A stretch of 64,000 bases of DNA from Rhodospirillales bacterium. Its GTDB lineage: Bacteria > Pseudomonadota > Alphaproteobacteria > Rhodospirillales > Casp-alpha2. Location: NCBI GenBank assembly GCA_018662225.1, contig JABJGO010000019.1, positions 17,706-81,705 of the forward strand, given 5' to 3'. Every line of letters starts with the position of its first letter. Within the stretch, counting starts at the first letter, position 1. The translations under genes were made by a program, and so were the position numbers. This document shows, in pieces, positions 18,632-27,535 of this stretch. The notes beneath the pieces were generated by a model. It searched no databases, was not told the origin of the DNA, and saw nothing but the letters and a program-made list of their open reading frames with translations.

Positions 18632-19516
18632 ATGGCGGCGACAGTGACAGTTATGGCAAATGAGAACAACAGAAGCGGATTGTTGACGGGGGCATTATTA
18701 GCGCCCGCAACAGCCTGGTTTCTGATCATGTTGATCATGCCGCTCATTGTCGTCGCCATCTTCAGTTTTGGTGAACGCTCGCCAGTGGGGGGGTATGTTG
18801 CATCATTTACATTCGATCAATACGCCAACCTGCCTTCGCGCTTCGCCGCTTTTAGAAACACTTTGACGTTCGCCCCGTTCGGCACATTGGCGAGTTTGCT
18901 GATTGCCTATCCACTGGCTTATTTTCTGGCCGTGAAAGTCAGCGCGCGTTGGAAACTCTTACTATTGGTTCTGGTCATCGTGCCGTTCTGGACCAGCCTA
19001 CTGATCCGCACCTATGCCTGGATATTTATTCTGGGCGGGAAAGGTATCCCCGCGATGCTTGCGTTCATCGGCATTGATGACGTTCGCCTGATCAATACGC
19101 CTTTTGCTGTTATGGTGGGTATTATCTACGGCTATCTGCCGCTAATGGTTTTTCCGATTTATGTCTCTTTGGATAAACTCGACAAACGATTATTGGAAGC
19201 ATCCAGCGATTTGGGTGGCACACCATTCCGCTCTTTCCTGCAAATTACGTTGCCGCTGTCCATGCCGGGTATGGCCACGGGATGTATGTTGGTGTTCATC
19301 CTGTTGATGGGTGAATTCCTGATCCCGGCTTTTCTTGGCGGCGGCAAGATTTTCTTTGTTGGTAATGCGCTGGTTGATTTATTCCTGCAATCCAGAAATT
19401 GGCCCTTTGGCTCAGCGGTCGCTATCATGCTGGTCATTGTCATGTTGATTACGGTGACGCTCTACATGCGGTTGACAGTGGGTAAGTCCACTGGCCGCGA
19501 TGAATCGTTGATGTAG
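18632..19516 (+). CDS. Polyamine ABC transporter permease (PotB-like)
   Basis: 294 residues with six predicted membrane helices (first at about 20-42). The cytoplasmic EAA loop that contacts the ATPase reads LEASSDLGGTPFRSFLQITL. ATG 18632 or the ATG at 18653 seven codons later may be used. It follows the binding protein by 22 bases and precedes the second permease by 11. Confidence 0.92.
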   Translation: MAATVTVMANENNRSGLLTGALLAPATAWFLIMLIMPLIVVAIFSFGERSPVGGYVASFTFDQYANLPSRFAAFRNTLTFAPFGTLASLLIAYPLAYFLAVKVSARWKLLLLVLVIVPFWTSLLIRTYAWIFILGGKGIPAMLAFIGIDDVRLINTPFAVMVGIIYGYLPLMVFPIYVSLDKLDKRLLEASSDLGGTPFRSFLQITLPLSMPGMATGCMLVFILLMGEFLIPAFLGGGKIFFVGNALVDLFLQSRNWPFGSAVAIMLVIVMLITVTLYMRLTVGKSTGRDESLM

Positions 19517-19527
19517 AGGGCCTGACC

Positions 19528-20346
19528 ATGATTATGCGTTTATATTCCGCCACCGTTTATCTGTTTCTCTATGTGCCTATCGGCATCATCGTGTTGTTCA
19601 GTTTCAACTCCGGTCGGCATGCCAGTGATTTTGAGGGCTTGTCGTTGAAGTGGTATGGGAAGGCGCTGGACAACCCGTTTGTATTGGAATCCCTGAACAC
19701 CAGTCTGATCATTGCGCTTTCAGCCGCCTGTCTATCCAGCCTCATGGGGACGGGTGCTGCGCTTGCCCTACAACGGGTGCGGGGGCCATTGAAGACGTTG
19801 TTCGATAGCCTGATTTACATATCCATCATGATCCCCGGTATTGTTATCGGGATCGCTACACTTGTTGCGCTTGTGACCGTGTTTGATCTGTTGAACCCCA
19901 TGCTGGCAACCTTGTGGCCAGAAGGTGTGAAGCCACCGAAGTTGCGCCTTGGACTTGCGTCGGTTATCGCCGCCCATACGCTGTTCACGATGTCGCTGGT
20001 CATTGTATTGGTTCGGGCCCGCATCGCAGGCATGGACCGGTCATTGATCGAAGCATCGGAAGACCTTTATGCAACACCTCTGCGAACTTTTATCCAGATC
20101 ACATTGCCCCAGTTGTTTCCGGCCATTCTGGCGGGTTTCCTGTTGAGCTTCACCTTCAGTTTTGATGATTTCATCATTTCATTTTTTGTAGCGGGCTCAA
20201 ATACGACCCTGCCTATCTATGTTTTTTCATCCATCCGGCGGGGCATTACGCCTGAGGTCAATGCCATTGGCACCATTGTTCTCGCTGTTTCACTCACCTT
20301 GTTGATCTTTGCACAGGTATTGCTGCAACGACGCGACAAGCGCTGA
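19528..20346 (+). CDS. Polyamine ABC transporter permease (PotC-like)
   Basis: 272 residues and six hydrophobic helices, with the EAA loop IEASEDLYATPLRTFIQITL and the PotC-like FTFSFDDFIISFFVAG segment. It pairs with the PotB-like permease. The downstream SMP-30 frame overlaps its 3' end, but the preferred start of that gene lies 28 bases beyond the stop. Confidence 0.92.
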   Translation: MIMRLYSATVYLFLYVPIGIIVLFSFNSGRHASDFEGLSLKWYGKALDNPFVLESLNTSLIIALSAACLSSLMGTGAALALQRVRGPLKTLFDSLIYISIMIPGIVIGIATLVALVTVFDLLNPMLATLWPEGVKPPKLRLGLASVIAAHTLFTMSLVIVLVRARIAGMDRSLIEASEDLYATPLRTFIQITLPQLFPAILAGFLLSFTFSFDDFIISFFVAGSNTTLPIYVFSSIRRGITPEVNAIGTIVLAVSLTLLIFAQVLLQRRDKR

Positions 20347-20374
20347 GCCTGTTGTAGGTTTTGGGGGTAACGTT

Positions 20375-21247
20375 TTGACGACCGTTGAATGCATATGGCC
20401 GGCCGAAACAATTCTGGGTGAGACGCCATCATGGTGCCCCGAGGACAAGGTCGTCCATTGGGTCGATATCGATGGCAAGGCGATCATGCGCATAGACCCG
20501 CAAACGGGTGCCAGGCAGGTCTTTCCGCAAGACTACGAATTTGGCTGCATTGCCAAACGTTCAGACGGTGGCTTTATCGGTGGCACCAACGAAGGGTTGG
20601 CCTTTATTGGATCTGATCTGACGGCGCCTGAAATTTTTTCCTCGCCCGAAGCCTGCCATCCAACGAACAGGTTCAACGACGGCAAGTGTGACAGCCGCGG
20701 ACGGTTCTGGGTCGGTAGCACAGATATAAATGAAGCCGAACCTATCGGCGCGCTCTACCGGGTAACCGGGTCGGGCGATGTGACCTGCATGCTACCCGGT
20801 GTGATCGTCTCGAACGGATTGGGATGGAGCCCGGACGACAAGACCATGTACTTCACCGACAGTGGCCACGGCATTATCTATGCCTTTGATTTCGATATAG
20901 ACGCAGGTGAAATCCATAACAAGCGCATGTTTGCACAAGTGGATGAAGCAGACGGTATGCCAGATGGCCTGACCGTTGATGCCGAAGGATTCGTGTGGGG
21001 CGCACACTGGGATGGCTGGCGTATCACACGGTATGATCCTGACGGGCGCATTGATCGCATTATCAGCCTGCCCGTACCCAATGTAACGAGTGTGACATTT
21101 GGCGGCGAAAATCTGGACCAGATGTTCGTGACCACAGCCCGACTTGGCATGACAGAAAGCCAGATAAAGGACGCCCCGTTATCTGGTGGATTGTTTGTTG
21201 TCGATGCAGGAGCTACCGGGCGACCTGATACCCCTTATCAGGGCTAG
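20375..21247 (+). CDS. SMP-30/gluconolactonase/LRE-family protein
   Basis: About 290 residues of a six-bladed beta-propeller lactonase fold. Motifs: LGETPSWCPEDKVVHWVDID with the first metal Glu, RFNDGKCDSRGRFWVGS with the central Asn/Asp, and SNGLGWSPDDKTMYFTDSG with the third ligand pair. These hydrolases open sugar or other lactones. The placement at the end of a polyamine import operon is odd and no reaction is implied by it. TTG 20375 behind GGGGGT is preferred; an ATG at 20309 inside the permease gene is the alternative. Confidence 0.85.
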   Translation: MTTVECIWPAETILGETPSWCPEDKVVHWVDIDGKAIMRIDPQTGARQVFPQDYEFGCIAKRSDGGFIGGTNEGLAFIGSDLTAPEIFSSPEACHPTNRFNDGKCDSRGRFWVGSTDINEAEPIGALYRVTGSGDVTCMLPGVIVSNGLGWSPDDKTMYFTDSGHGIIYAFDFDIDAGEIHNKRMFAQVDEADGMPDGLTVDAEGFVWGAHWDGWRITRYDPDGRIDRIISLPVPNVTSVTFGGENLDQMFVTTARLGMTESQIKDAPLSGGLFVVDAGATGRPDTPYQG

Positions 21248-21312
21248 AGAGCCAGGTTCCTTTTTCACGGATGATTTAGCGCAGCACCTGCTTTTCGGGG
21301 AGGCTCTTACGC

Positions 21313-22626
21313 TCAAATGCCCAGATAGTCGCGCAGCCCATACCACCATGACCCTGCAACGGAATAGGGTATACGGAACTGTTGCCCGCCCGGGAAAGAT
21401 GACCAAGGCACCTTGGCGAAGGCATTATATTCATCCAGCTTCTCAACCAGCGCGTCTGCCATAATGCGTCCGAAGGTGTGGGTGTTATTGACCCCATGCC
21501 CGCCAAAACCATGAGCGAAATAGACATTCGGTTCCAACTCGCCAACCTGCACATAACGGTTAGACGTGATGGCCATGTTCCCGCTCCAGGCATAGTCAAC
21601 CTGGATACCTTTTAACTGAGGGAAAACCTTTTCCATGTTTTTGCGTAGGGTTGCTTCTATGTCCGCAGGTGTTGCGCCGTCATAGCCTACACCGCCACCA
21701 AAGATCAGGCGCTTGTCGGCAGATAGTCGAAAGTAGTCCATAATATTCCGACAATCCGACACGCTGGTGTCGGCTGGCAAGACTTGCTTTAACATTCCAT
21801 CATCAAGCGGTCGTGTCGCCATCACATGCGTCGACGCCGGCATCACACGTTTTGCCAATGGTTTGACGGTATTGCCCAAATAGCCTTCCCCACACAGCAG
21901 AGCCTTTTTGGCCCGTACCAGACCATTTGTGGTTCTAACCATGATGGTGCCACCCTGACGTTCGATGGACGTCATGGGAGATTGTTCGAATATTTTGCCG
22001 CCCAGGCTTTCAAAGGCTATCGCCTCCCCCAGGGCAAGCTTCAGCGGATGAAGATGCCCGCTGGTCTCATCGAACGATCCCCCTAAATAAACGTTCGACC
22101 CTACCTTCTTCTGGACCTCTCGCTTGTCCAGCATCGCCCGCGATGTGATGCCGTAACGTTCAAGCATGCGAGACCAAGACTCCAGGCCCTTCAATTGCCT
22201 GTTTGTATAGGCAGCCGAGATTTGCCCAGCCTTCAGATCACAATCAATGTCATATCGCGTCACGAAATCTTTGACGATTTCCGTACCCTCAAAATGGTAC
22301 GCCGCGAAGCTATCCGATTTATCTTTGCCCAGAGCTTTTTCCAGATAGGCCATGCCGCCACTAAAACCATTGATCAAGTGACCGCCATTGCGCCCGGCCC
22401 CGCCCCAGCCAACGCGGGAAGCCTCAACAATGACGACCTTGCATCCTTTTTCGGCCAGAAACAGCCCCGTCGACAAACCCGTATAACCCGCACCGATGAT
22501 GCAAATATCCGTTTCTACACTGTCTGTTAGTGAGGGGTGCAGGTTAGAAATGTCGGCACTTGCCGCATAATAGCTATCCGGATAGGGGTGCGGTTGTTGG
22601 ACCGTTAACTCAGAATTCCCCATCAA
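21313..22626 (-). CDS. FAD-dependent oxidoreductase, PuuB-like gamma-glutamylputrescine oxidase
   Basis: 437 residues. The N-terminal FAD fold is CIIGAGYTGLSTGLFLAEKG, followed by the DAO-family GWGGAGRNGGHLINGFSGG and a C-terminal FAHGFGGHGVNNTHTFGRIM. The family oxidises gamma-glutamyl-putrescine to the aldehyde with H2O2 release. Its start overlaps the stop of the glutamine-synthetase-like gene by 4 bases (22623-22626), so the two are translated together. This and the polyamine transporter make the PuuB role the best assignment, although DadA-like amine oxidases are similar. Confidence 0.85.
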   Translation of the reverse strand: MMGNSELTVQQPHPYPDSYYAASADISNLHPSLTDSVETDICIIGAGYTGLSTGLFLAEKGCKVVIVEASRVGWGGAGRNGGHLINGFSGGMAYLEKALGKDKSDSFAAYHFEGTEIVKDFVTRYDIDCDLKAGQISAAYTNRQLKGLESWSRMLERYGITSRAMLDKREVQKKVGSNVYLGGSFDETSGHLHPLKLALGEAIAFESLGGKIFEQSPMTSIERQGGTIMVRTTNGLVRAKKALLCGEGYLGNTVKPLAKRVMPASTHVMATRPLDDGMLKQVLPADTSVSDCRNIMDYFRLSADKRLIFGGGVGYDGATPADIEATLRKNMEKVFPQLKGIQVDYAWSGNMAITSNRYVQVGELEPNVYFAHGFGGHGVNNTHTFGRIMADALVEKLDEYNAFAKVPWSSFPGGQQFRIPYSVAGSWWYGLRDYLGI

Positions 22627-23987
22627 ACAGTCTCTAGATAACTTTTGTATTCAAACTCGGTGATTTTCTCGGTGAACTTGTTCAGTTCGTATTTTTTCAT
22701 GCCAATCAACAAGGTATGAAGCATTTCCGGGAAAATCGATTGGGCGAAGTCAGATTTTTCGAACAGATCAATCGCTTCCCCCCAGTCACTCGGAATACTT
22801 TCGGATTCTGGGTTTTCTGTGTAACCCCATCCGTCGATAGGTTTGCCGGGGTCCCGTTTTTCGTCAATCCCTTCAAGGGCCGCGCCCAGAATAGCCGCCA
22901 GCACCAGATAAGGGTTTGCATCAGCGCCCGCCACCCGATGCTCTATGCGACGCGCTTGCGGGCCGCTATTGGGGATGCGGATCGCGCCTGTGCGATTTTC
23001 GTAGGCCCAGGTGACGTTAATGGGTGCTAACAATCCAGGGCGCAACCGTTTATAGGAATTGAAATGCGGGGCAAAGGCCAGTGTGGATTCACTTAATCGA
23101 TGCAACAAACCACCAACGGCATGCCTCAAAATATCGGACCCTTCATCAGTGCCATCGTTGAAAACATTGTTACCATCACTGTCAATCAGACTGAAATGCA
23201 CATGCATGCTGTTGCCCGCCTGATCACCGTAGGGTTTCGCCATGAAGGTGGCGCCGAAACCATGTTTGCGAGCAACCCCACGGATCAGGCGTTTAAACAA
23301 TACTGTATCGTCTGCTGCCCGCACCGGATCATCCACGTGCAGCAAGTTGACTTCATATTGGCTGGGGGCGTTTTCCGATACCATCGTGTCGGCGGCAATG
23401 CCCTGTTTTTCACACGCTTCGTGCAAATCACTCAGGAACAGATCCAGATGATCCAGGTGGTCCACCGACATCAAATCTGTCGTGTCAAAAAGGCGTCCTG
23501 AGATTGGTGATGAGATTGCTGATGGGATTGCAGCAGGTTCATCCGACGATAAATCATATAGGAAAAATTCAAGCTCGGCGGCAACAACAGGTCTCAGGCC
23601 TCGTGCGTTGAATTTATCAACCAGTAATGACAGCGCATATCGCGATTCTGCTTCAAAAGGCTTTCCGTCCTCGCCTAACAAACTAACCGGAATAAAGGCA
23701 CTGGGTGATGACAGCCAGTCAACGGGCAGCACCCCACGGCCTGTGTATTGGCAAATGCCGTCCTGGTCACCGTTTTTGAGGGTATATTCGTTACCGAATA
23801 AATCTTCACCCCACACATCAATCGTTGCAACCGACAAGGGGAATTTCAAACCACCTTCAAGTACCTTTTTGGCTTGCTCTACCGGGATTCTTTTTCCGCG
23901 CACGACACCGTTCAGGTCACATATTCCAATAGATACGTGGGTGATATCCTGGTTGTCTTCCAACCAGCCAAAATCATCGATACTCAT
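22623..23987 (-). CDS. Glutamine synthetase-family gamma-glutamylpolyamine synthetase (PuuA-like)
   Basis: 454 residues. GS family marks: the short N-terminal beta-grasp (VSIGICDLNGVVRGKRIP), VVAAELEFFLYD, the substrate loop PSQYEVNLLHVDDPV, GNSMHVHFSLIDSDG and the C-terminal NRTGAIRIPN with the active Arg. The VVRGKRIP opening and the length are those of the GS-III/PuuA branch rather than GlnA. It ligates glutamate to polyamine amines. First gene of the two-gene operon with the PuuB-like oxidase; a 149-bp upstream gap holds its promoter. Confidence 0.88.
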   Translation of the reverse strand: MSIDDFGWLEDNQDITHVSIGICDLNGVVRGKRIPVEQAKKVLEGGLKFPLSVATIDVWGEDLFGNEYTLKNGDQDGICQYTGRGVLPVDWLSSPSAFIPVSLLGEDGKPFEAESRYALSLLVDKFNARGLRPVVAAELEFFLYDLSSDEPAAIPSAISSPISGRLFDTTDLMSVDHLDHLDLFLSDLHEACEKQGIAADTMVSENAPSQYEVNLLHVDDPVRAADDTVLFKRLIRGVARKHGFGATFMAKPYGDQAGNSMHVHFSLIDSDGNNVFNDGTDEGSDILRHAVGGLLHRLSESTLAFAPHFNSYKRLRPGLLAPINVTWAYENRTGAIRIPNSGPQARRIEHRVAGADANPYLVLAAILGAALEGIDEKRDPGKPIDGWGYTENPESESIPSDWGEAIDLFEKSDFAQSIFPEMLHTLLIGMKKYELNKFTEKITEFEYKSYLETV

Positions 23988-24136
23988 AAGGGCAAATCCA
24001 CTATCTCAAAATTAAAAGTCGTTAGCATTCAAGGCGCTTTCACTTAGCGTGACTATTCCAGCCTGATACTAATCAGTTCCGGCGCTCGAATCTCTCTTTA
24101 ATTGACCACGAGAACGGCCTATCAGGAGCGGTGGTG

Positions 24137-24958
24137 CTAGGAACCGAAGAAAGTCTTTGCGGCGTCTTTGGCATCTACATCAAGCAGGTCGAAGTAAAAC
24201 GGAATCCCACCGCCGCCATCGGCGCGGATGTCGGTACCATTGAGCCAGGTGGCATCCTCCGACAGGGCAAAGGCGATCACTTTGGCGATCTCCTCAGGCT
24301 CGGCGTTTCGCCCGCCCGACTGCGCCATCTGGCGGTCGAGAATTTCGGCACTCATTGAGGCGTAGAAATCCTTCAGGATTGGCGTCTCGATGGCACCGGG
24401 GCTGACAGAAAGCGAGCGCACGCCATAGGGTTGCGCCAGCATGGAGCCCGCAATGGCAAAGACGATCGAGCACGCCTTGGAGAAGTAGTAGGCCTCAGGG
24501 CCGCTTAAGGGATGATCCTGAACCCAGGCGAGTCCTGCTTTGTAACTGCGCTGGCGCATCAAGTCGTGGATCAGGTCGATTTGATCGCGCCATCCGGCAC
24601 CGGCGTCCGAGGCCACCTGCACAATCGCGCTGCCCGGCTTGAGGCGTGGCAGCAGCGTTTCGGTAACGTGGCGAAGGCCTAGAAAATTGACCCGCATGAC
24701 GGTTTCACCGTCGAAACTGCCCGGTACGCCTGCCACATTGGCGAGGCCGTGCAGGGGCTCGTCAATGGCACCAAGTGCGCCGTCTATGGAGTCAGGATCG
24801 GTGAGGTCAAAATTATGGAAACCGTCAAGGCCCTCGCCGTCGCCCTTTGCGTCGAGGCCGATGACCCGTGCGCCGCGTTTTTTGAGCAGGGCCGCCGTTG
24901 CCGCGCCGACCCCGGAACTCGTTCCTGTTACAACGATGGTCTTACCGTCAAAACTCAT
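24137..24958 (-). CDS. Short-chain dehydrogenase/reductase (coniferyl-alcohol-dehydrogenase-like)
   Basis: 273 residues. The NAD(P) motif TGTSSGVGAATAALL is followed by the Asp-rich LDAKG that prefers NAD, NVAGVPG, and the active-site YYFSK with the catalytic Ser in the preceding VASDAG strand. The 40-residue insertion before the Tyr motif is typical of the coniferyl-alcohol/3-alpha-hydroxysteroid dehydrogenase branch. It overlaps the P450 gene by 4 bases (ATGA at 24955-24958), so it probably oxidises the P450 product or supplies its substrate. Confidence 0.9.
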   Translation of the reverse strand: MSFDGKTIVVTGTSSGVGAATAALLKKRGARVIGLDAKGDGEGLDGFHNFDLTDPDSIDGALGAIDEPLHGLANVAGVPGSFDGETVMRVNFLGLRHVTETLLPRLKPGSAIVQVASDAGAGWRDQIDLIHDLMRQRSYKAGLAWVQDHPLSGPEAYYFSKACSIVFAIAGSMLAQPYGVRSLSVSPGAIETPILKDFYASMSAEILDRQMAQSGGRNAEPEEIAKVIAFALSEDATWLNGTDIRADGGGGIPFYFDLLDVDAKDAAKTFFGS

Positions 24959-26190
24959 TTATCCATCCTCACAGGTGTATAGCGGCAGGGCAGGTGCCGC
25001 ATGCCGTTGACGAAAAGGCCGTTGAGCTGTTGCATGCCGTCCAGGTCAATTTCCAGATCGGGCAGGGTTTCGAACAGCACCTTGAAGAAATAATACATCT
25101 CGCGCCGGGCCAAATGCATGCCCAGGCAGTGGTGCACGCCACCGCCGCCATAGCCAACGTGATCGTTAGGCGTGCGTCTTAAGTCGAAACGCTCAGGCTC
25201 GTCGAATACGGTCTCGTCACGGTTGGCCGATGTGTACCAGAATACGACCCTGTCACCTTCGGCAATGGACTGGCCGAGGATTTCTGTATCGTGCGCCACC
25301 GTGCGACCGAAATGCACCACAGGCGTTCCATAGCGGACAATCTCCTCCAGTGCCGTTCCGACCAGACCGTCGTAATCTTCGCGCCAGTCGCGCCATTGGT
25401 CCGGGTGCTGGGCGAGAAAACTCATGCCTTGCGCGATTGAACTCGCGGTGGTCTCAAAACCGGCGGTGATGAGAAGCTGGAAGTAGATGCCCACATCGCG
25501 GTCGGTGAGTTTTTCGCCGTCCACGTCGGCTGTTATCAGCATCGAGAGCAGGTCGTCTCCGGGCGCCTTGCGCCGTTCACGGGCCAGTTCTTCGCCATAG
25601 TCGTTCAACGCAAAAAAGGCCGCGAGTGAATCATCCTGAGTGCCCATGTTCTCGTCGCCGAATCCTTGCGCCTGGGTGCTGAGCCGGGATAGTTCAATGC
25701 GGCCCTCGCCCTCAGGCACACCGAGCATGTCGCAGATCACCTCCAACGGTATGCGGTTAGCCACATCGGTGGCGAAGTCACATTCGCCGCGCTCACTGAT
25801 CTCACCGACCACGGCCCGGGTGGACGCGATCATAGCGCCCTCTATATCCTTCAAGAGGCGGGGTGTGAAGACCTTGGCCACGATGCCCCTGAGACGCGGA
25901 TGCTCGGGCGCATCCTTATTCACCATGCCAGCGATCTCATAGGCCAGATCCGGGCTTTCGAGGGAGGTGGACATGCCGGTGCCGAAGCGCGACACGAACA
26001 ATTCGTGGTTCTTGGTGATCTCGCGGGTTTCTTTATGGCGCGTCAATGACCAGTAGGTCTGATCGCTGCCGGGCAGCTTTTGCCGCGAAATCGGGCGTTC
26101 CTGGCGGAAGCGCGCGAGGATGTCGTATTTGTCAGGCCGTTTCCAGAAGGCTGGCTCCGCGAGGAGAATGTCGTCGAGGCTCTCGGTCAT
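24955..26190 (-). CDS. Cytochrome P450
   Basis: 411 residues, soluble bacterial class I type. The I-helix oxygen-binding stretch is AGFETTASS, the ExxR motif lies in LEEIVRYGTP, and the heme loop is GGVHHCLGMHLAR with the axial Cys. DAPEHPRLRGIVAKVFTPR is the C-helix region. The start MTESLDDILL at 26190 matches homologues; the longer frame reads promoter sequence. No ferredoxin or reductase is nearby, so electron partners lie elsewhere. A perfect dyad (26214-26234) sits 24 bases upstream. Confidence 0.94.
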   Translation of the reverse strand: MTESLDDILLAEPAFWKRPDKYDILARFRQERPISRQKLPGSDQTYWSLTRHKETREITKNHELFVSRFGTGMSTSLESPDLAYEIAGMVNKDAPEHPRLRGIVAKVFTPRLLKDIEGAMIASTRAVVGEISERGECDFATDVANRIPLEVICDMLGVPEGEGRIELSRLSTQAQGFGDENMGTQDDSLAAFFALNDYGEELARERRKAPGDDLLSMLITADVDGEKLTDRDVGIYFQLLITAGFETTASSIAQGMSFLAQHPDQWRDWREDYDGLVGTALEEIVRYGTPVVHFGRTVAHDTEILGQSIAEGDRVVFWYTSANRDETVFDEPERFDLRRTPNDHVGYGGGGVHHCLGMHLARREMYYFFKVLFETLPDLEIDLDGMQQLNGLFVNGMRHLPCRYTPVRMDK

Positions 26191-26213
26191 GGGGTTGCCA
26201 ATTCGATGATGTC

Positions 26214-26234
26214 TGGGCCAATTAACGTGGCCCA
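26214..26234. promoter_or_regulatory. Operator-like perfect dyad upstream of the P450-SDR operon
   Basis: TGGGCCA-attaacg-TGGCCCA: 7-bp perfect arms around a 7-base spacer, centred about 34 bases upstream of the P450 start codon. The position suits a repressor site for the P450-SDR pair; no adjacent regulator gene is present. Confidence 0.45.
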
Positions 26235-26458
26235 TATTATGTTTGCCGACAAACACCAAGTCAATTGCACCATGGCACAAGCACCCTTTCGGTCTGCGCA
26301 TGGTTCCTCAGGGACTGGTACGTTCATAGGTGGGCTGGTTTGGGGCGGCGGGAGCCGCAGCTTAAGATCAACATTCCTGTGGGTTTCGCTGCGAGTCATT
26401 TTCCGTCATAGCAGAATGGTCGTTGGGTTGGTCACACATTTTGTGGGAAATTAAAAAA

Positions 26459-26527
26459 CAAACTGCGACAATAATGTAATGCCCCTCAATACCTAAATAC
26501 ACAATCGGGGCTCTGCCTCTCAGTTTG
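26459..26527. other. Nested inverted repeat, possible structured RNA or end-of-island mark
   Basis: Outer arms CAAACTG (26459-26465) and CAGTTTG (26521-26527) enclose inner arms GCCCC (26481-26485) and GGGGC (26507-26511). The loop is AT-rich. It lies 60 bases before the nuclease start codon. Confidence 0.35.
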
Positions 26528-26587
26528 AATTGGGGCAAACATTCACTATAGTTGTCTTTGGTTACTGTAATTTTTGGGAATATACAG

Positions 26588-27313
26588 ATGCGGCAGGATT
26601 ATGTTGGGTGGTTAGCTGAGCAGAAATATGCGGAAAACACACAATCCGTACAGATATATCGAGTCAAAAAAGTTGAAGAATATTACGGCGACCTTGAAGA
26701 GCATTTGAGAAACAATACGTATGAAGAAGTGATAAATTCACTGAAATATTCAACGCAAGACGAAAGATCAGATAAGGCTAATCCGTCAAAAATTCGATTT
26801 GATGGAAATATCAGAAATAATCTTCAGTCGTATAAAAACGCGGCAGTACGGTATCGGAAGTTCCTAACCGGCACTAATTTCAGGGCAACCCCAGTAGAGG
26901 AAATAGAATCCACAAGCGATGATTTCTCCGATAACGAGAACACAAACCAAAAATTATCGCTAGAACGCGATATGCAAGCAGCACTTCGGCATAATATCGA
27001 AAAACTAGACCCTGACCTCAAAGTTATCGATGATGGTGCGGAGCGGTCGGTGGATTCAGGGCTTATCGACATTACTTGCGAAGACATAGATAGCATTGTC
27101 GTTGTGGAACTCAAGGCGGGAAAAGCTGATAGTCGCGCTATAGGCCAAATATTAGGATATATGGGCGATTTACAGGAAGAAGAAGATAAGCCTGTACGTG
27201 GAGTTTTAGTTGCTCACGATTTTGATAAGCGTACTAAAGCGGCAGCACGCATTGTGCCGTCTTTGGAATTAAAAAAATACTCGATAGAGTTCAAATTTAC
27301 TACGGTGGACTAA
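26588..27313 (+). CDS. PD-(D/E)xK nuclease with NucS/DUF91-like C-terminal domain, restriction-type
   Basis: 241 residues. The N-terminal 95 form an all-helical domain ending in LQSYKNAAVRYRKFL, the 'YKsAlxKYxxFL' pattern seen at the front of many restriction nucleases. The C-terminal domain resembles NucS/DUF91: ERDMQAALRHNIEKL, then D161 in SGLIDI, E174-x-K176 in VVVELKAG, and AIGQILGYMG. Together these form a plausible PD-(D/E)xK active site. ATG 26588 follows GGGA; a TTG at 26552 is the alternative. The gene is much more AT-rich than its neighbours and ends about 65 bases before tRNA-Gln, both signs of transfer. No methylase or other defence partner is adjacent. Confidence 0.7.
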   Translation: MRQDYVGWLAEQKYAENTQSVQIYRVKKVEEYYGDLEEHLRNNTYEEVINSLKYSTQDERSDKANPSKIRFDGNIRNNLQSYKNAAVRYRKFLTGTNFRATPVEEIESTSDDFSDNENTNQKLSLERDMQAALRHNIEKLDPDLKVIDDGAERSVDSGLIDITCEDIDSIVVVELKAGKADSRAIGQILGYMGDLQEEEDKPVRGVLVAHDFDKRTKAAARIVPSLELKKYSIEFKFTTVD

Positions 27314-27379
27314 TCTACCTTGATTACGAATTACGGTGACAGTTCACTCAATGCCATCAAATTCATAAAGAAAAGCGAT

Positions 27380-27454
27380 TGGCTGGGGCGGCAGGATTCG
27401 AACCTGCGAATACCGCTACCAAAAAGCGGTGCCTTACCACTTGGCCACGCCCCA
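27380..27454 (-). tRNA. tRNA-Gln (anticodon TTG)
   Basis: On the minus strand a full cloverleaf folds: acceptor TGGGGCG/CGCCCCA with discriminator G and an encoded CCA, anticodon stem CCGCT/AGCGG with loop TTTTGGT giving anticodon TTG, and T arm with GGTTCGAATCC. It is 75 bases including CCA. It lies between the AT-rich nuclease gene and ispE, where integration events are common, but no integrase is present. Confidence 0.97.
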
Positions 27455-27535
27455 ACCGGGCACAGGTTCTTATTGAACAGTTCCCATGCGAGCGTTCTTT
27501 TACGGCTTCACTCTCGCTTGATCAAGACCTGTTCG

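Larger units (their letters stand above)
26191..26587. other. 397-bp intergenic region between P450 and nuclease genes
   Basis: No convincing gene is seen. It contains a perfect 7-bp-arm dyad next to the P450 start and a nested inverted repeat at 26459-26527, and it turns AT-rich towards the nuclease gene. Frames through it are shadows with no motif. Confidence 0.6.
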
